A stretch of 64,000 nucleotides of DNA, taken from contig JADJVQ010000035.1 of assembly GCA_016710525.1 (NCBI GenBank), positions 10,520 through 74,519 on the forward strand, given 5' to 3'. Shown one piece after another: positions 62,781-64,000 of this stretch (within the stretch, counting starts at the first letter, position 1; each line of letters opens with the position of its first letter). This DNA comes from Burkholderiaceae bacterium. Lineage in GTDB: Bacteria; Pseudomonadota; Gammaproteobacteria; Burkholderiales; Burkholderiaceae_E. A model generated the notes under the pieces. The model saw nothing but the letters and a program-made list of their open reading frames with translations, did not search any database and had not been told where the DNA came from. The position numbers were made by a program, and so were the translations under genes.

Positions 62781-63575
62781 GTGCTCATCGCCCAGCTGTC
62801 CGACATCCACGTCCGCCCGCGCGGCCGCCTGTACAAGGACGTGGTCGATTCCAACCGCCAGTTCAGCGAGGCCATTGCCCACCTGCAGGCGCTCGACCGC
62901 CAGCCCGATCTGGTGCTGATCACCGGCGACCTGGTCGACGAGGGTCTGGCGGACGAATACGCCTGCCTGCGCGAACTGCTGACCGAACTGACGCTGCCCT
63001 GTCGGGTGATCCCCGGCAACCATGACAGCCGTGAAGGCCTGCGCGCCGCGCTGTCCGATCACAGTTATCTGCCGGCGCAGGGACCGATGCACTACTGCCT
63101 GGACGGACAGGCGCTGCGGATCGTGGCGCTGGACACCAGCGTGCCGGGCCGGCATCACGGCGCGCTCGATGCGCAAGGACTGGCCTGGTTGCGAAGCACG
63201 CTGCTGGCCGACCGCGTCACGCCCACGCTGCTGCTGATGCATCATCCGCCATTCCTGTCCGGCATACCCTACCTGGACCAGTACCGCTATCCGGACACCG
63301 AGCCGCTGGCCGAGATCCTGCGTTCGGTTTCCAATGTCGAGGCGGTGCTGTGCGGCCATGTGCACCGGACCATGATCCGGCGATGGGCCGGCACCGTCGT
63401 GGCCTGCTGCCCCAGCACCACCACCGAGATCGGCCTGCAGCTCGATGCGGGCGCTCAGCCCCAGTCGTGGCTCGGCCCGCCCGCCTGCCTGCTCCACCTG
63501 TGGGATCCTTCGCAGGGGCTGGTCAGCCATGTGAGCCAGATCGGACGCTACCCGGGGCCGTTTCCATTCTTTTGA
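62781..63575 (+). CDS. Calcineurin-like metallophosphoesterase (CpdA/Icc type)
   Basis: 264 residues from a GTG at 62781. Metallophosphoesterase motifs in order: 'LSDIHV' (DxH), 'GDLVDEG' (GDxx D), 'PGNHDSR' (GNHD), 'LMHHPPF' and 'CGHVHRT' (GHxH). The class III cyclic-nucleotide phosphodiesterase arrangement fits CpdA-type cAMP phosphodiesterases, but many members act on other phosphodiesters. No signal peptide. It starts 25 bp after the exporter gene and is followed by a VOC gene 21 bp on. Confidence 0.88.
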   Translation: MLIAQLSDIHVRPRGRLYKDVVDSNRQFSEAIAHLQALDRQPDLVLITGDLVDEGLADEYACLRELLTELTLPCRVIPGNHDSREGLRAALSDHSYLPAQGPMHYCLDGQALRIVALDTSVPGRHHGALDAQGLAWLRSTLLADRVTPTLLLMHHPPFLSGIPYLDQYRYPDTEPLAEILRSVSNVEAVLCGHVHRTMIRRWAGTVVACCPSTTTEIGLQLDAGAQPQSWLGPPACLLHLWDPSQGLVSHVSQIGRYPGPFPFF

Positions 63576-63596
63576 CCAGCGCTCGAGGAAGAACCG

Positions 63597-64000
63597 ATGC
63601 CGATCCATGAATTGTTCGCCTACCTGCATGTGGCCGATGCCGCGCGCGCGATCGAGTTTTATCGGCAGGCTTTCGGTGCGACCGAGAAATTCCGGCTGAC
63701 CGAGCCTGGCGGGCGGCTCGGCCACGCCGAGCTGCTGTTTGGCACTGCCACGCTGATGATCTGTGACGAGTTCCCCGAGTACGGCATCCGGGCCCCGCAA
63801 ACGGCAGGCGGCACCTCGGTGACGATGCATCTGCATGTCGACGATGCCGACGCGCTGATTCAGCGCGCGGTGGCCGCTGGTGCAACGCTCGAAATGGCGC
63901 CGACGGATCAGTTCTATGGCGAACGCTCGGGCAGCGTGCGCGATCCCTTCGGCCATCGCTGGACCATCGGGCACAGCATCGAAGCGGTCACGCCCGAAGA
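63597..64000 (+). CDS. VOC-family protein, PhnB-like (3' end outside window)
   Basis: Open from the ATG at 63597 to the window end, 134 residues without a stop. PhnB/glyoxalase-like pattern: 'FAYLHVADAARAIEFYRQAFGA', 'LLFGTATLMICDEFPEYG', 'MHLHVDDADALIQRAVAAGA', 'GSVRDPFGHRWTIGH'. Only a short tail should be missing. The role of such single-chain VOC proteins is generally unknown. A GAGGAAG purine site 8 bases upstream supports the start. Confidence 0.85.
   Translation, partial: MPIHELFAYLHVADAARAIEFYRQAFGATEKFRLTEPGGRLGHAELLFGTATLMICDEFPEYGIRAPQTAGGTSVTMHLHVDDADALIQRAVAAGATLEMAPTDQFYGERSGSVRDPFGHRWTIGHSIEAVTPE

Overview
The window is about 64 kb of very GC-rich (roughly two thirds G+C), densely coded DNA. 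Gene content points to a Burkholderiales-type betaproteobacterium: an mreBCD-mrdA-rodA block, gatCAB, a Bug/TctC-type binding protein next to tcuAB, feruloyl-CoA synthase, a 3-oxoacid CoA-transferase pair and a czcCBA efflux operon. The genus cannot be named from sequence alone. No rRNA, tRNA, CRISPR array or insertion sequence was seen.

Layout. 1-2.6 kb: polar amino-acid ABC transporter whose ATPase is cut off. 2.6-9.2 kb (minus): a damaged acyl-CoA dehydrogenase gene and a heavy-metal RND efflux operon. 9.4-15.1 kb (minus): the rod-shape/elongasome operon. 15.3-19.3 kb (plus): gatC-gatA-lipoprotein-gatB. 19.3-24.7 kb: AhpD-like protein, pyrE, exonuclease III, a REC-PAS-GGDEF-EAL c-di-GMP protein and an M48 protease. 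24.9-28.4 kb: AmpG, an omega-aminotransferase and a Uma2 nuclease. 28.4-29.1 kb: toxin-antitoxin fragments on both sides of poly-G tracts that look like a sequencing or assembly artefact. 29.1-34.5 kb: mesaconyl-CoA transferase and methylsuccinyl-CoA dehydrogenase (minus), then a CoA-transferase / Rieske / NTF2-like operon (plus). 34.6-38.1 kb: Hsp20, CopA and a hemerythrin. 38.1-44.4 kb (minus): an exopolysaccharide operon. 44.6-49.6 kb (minus): aspartate dehydrogenase, TRAP binding protein, CobW GTPase, amidohydrolase, VOC protein. 49.8-57.9 kb (plus): Bug protein, TcuA, TcuB, hybrid kinase, feruloyl-CoA synthase, OmlA-like lipoprotein. 57.9-64 kb: a five-haem cytochrome, an Ala/Lys-rich exported protein with a strong terminator, gamma-glutamyltransferase, LysE exporter, phosphoesterase and a VOC protein cut by the window end.

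The most interesting locus is the exopolysaccharide operon. Its first gene joins, in one uninterrupted frame, a BcsE-like domain (a c-di-GMP-sensing family of cellulose secretion systems) to a Sec signal-like segment, TPRs and an outer-membrane barrel of the PgaA/BcsC kind. It is followed by a processive glycosyltransferase, a small membrane protein and a polysaccharide deacetylase. All the parts of a synthase-dependent polysaccharide secretion system are present, but the order and the fusion are unlike textbook pga or bcs operons. A second metabolic theme is the pairing of methylsuccinyl-CoA dehydrogenase (ethylmalonyl-CoA pathway) with mesaconyl-CoA C1-C4 transferase (3-hydroxypropionate bicycle).

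Sequence quality matters here. Single-base frameshifts break four otherwise normal genes (acyl-CoA dehydrogenase, gatB, the EAL protein and the glycosyltransferase). Two junctions (about 2.57 kb and 28.7-29.1 kb) look chimeric. Broken genes should be read with this in mind.
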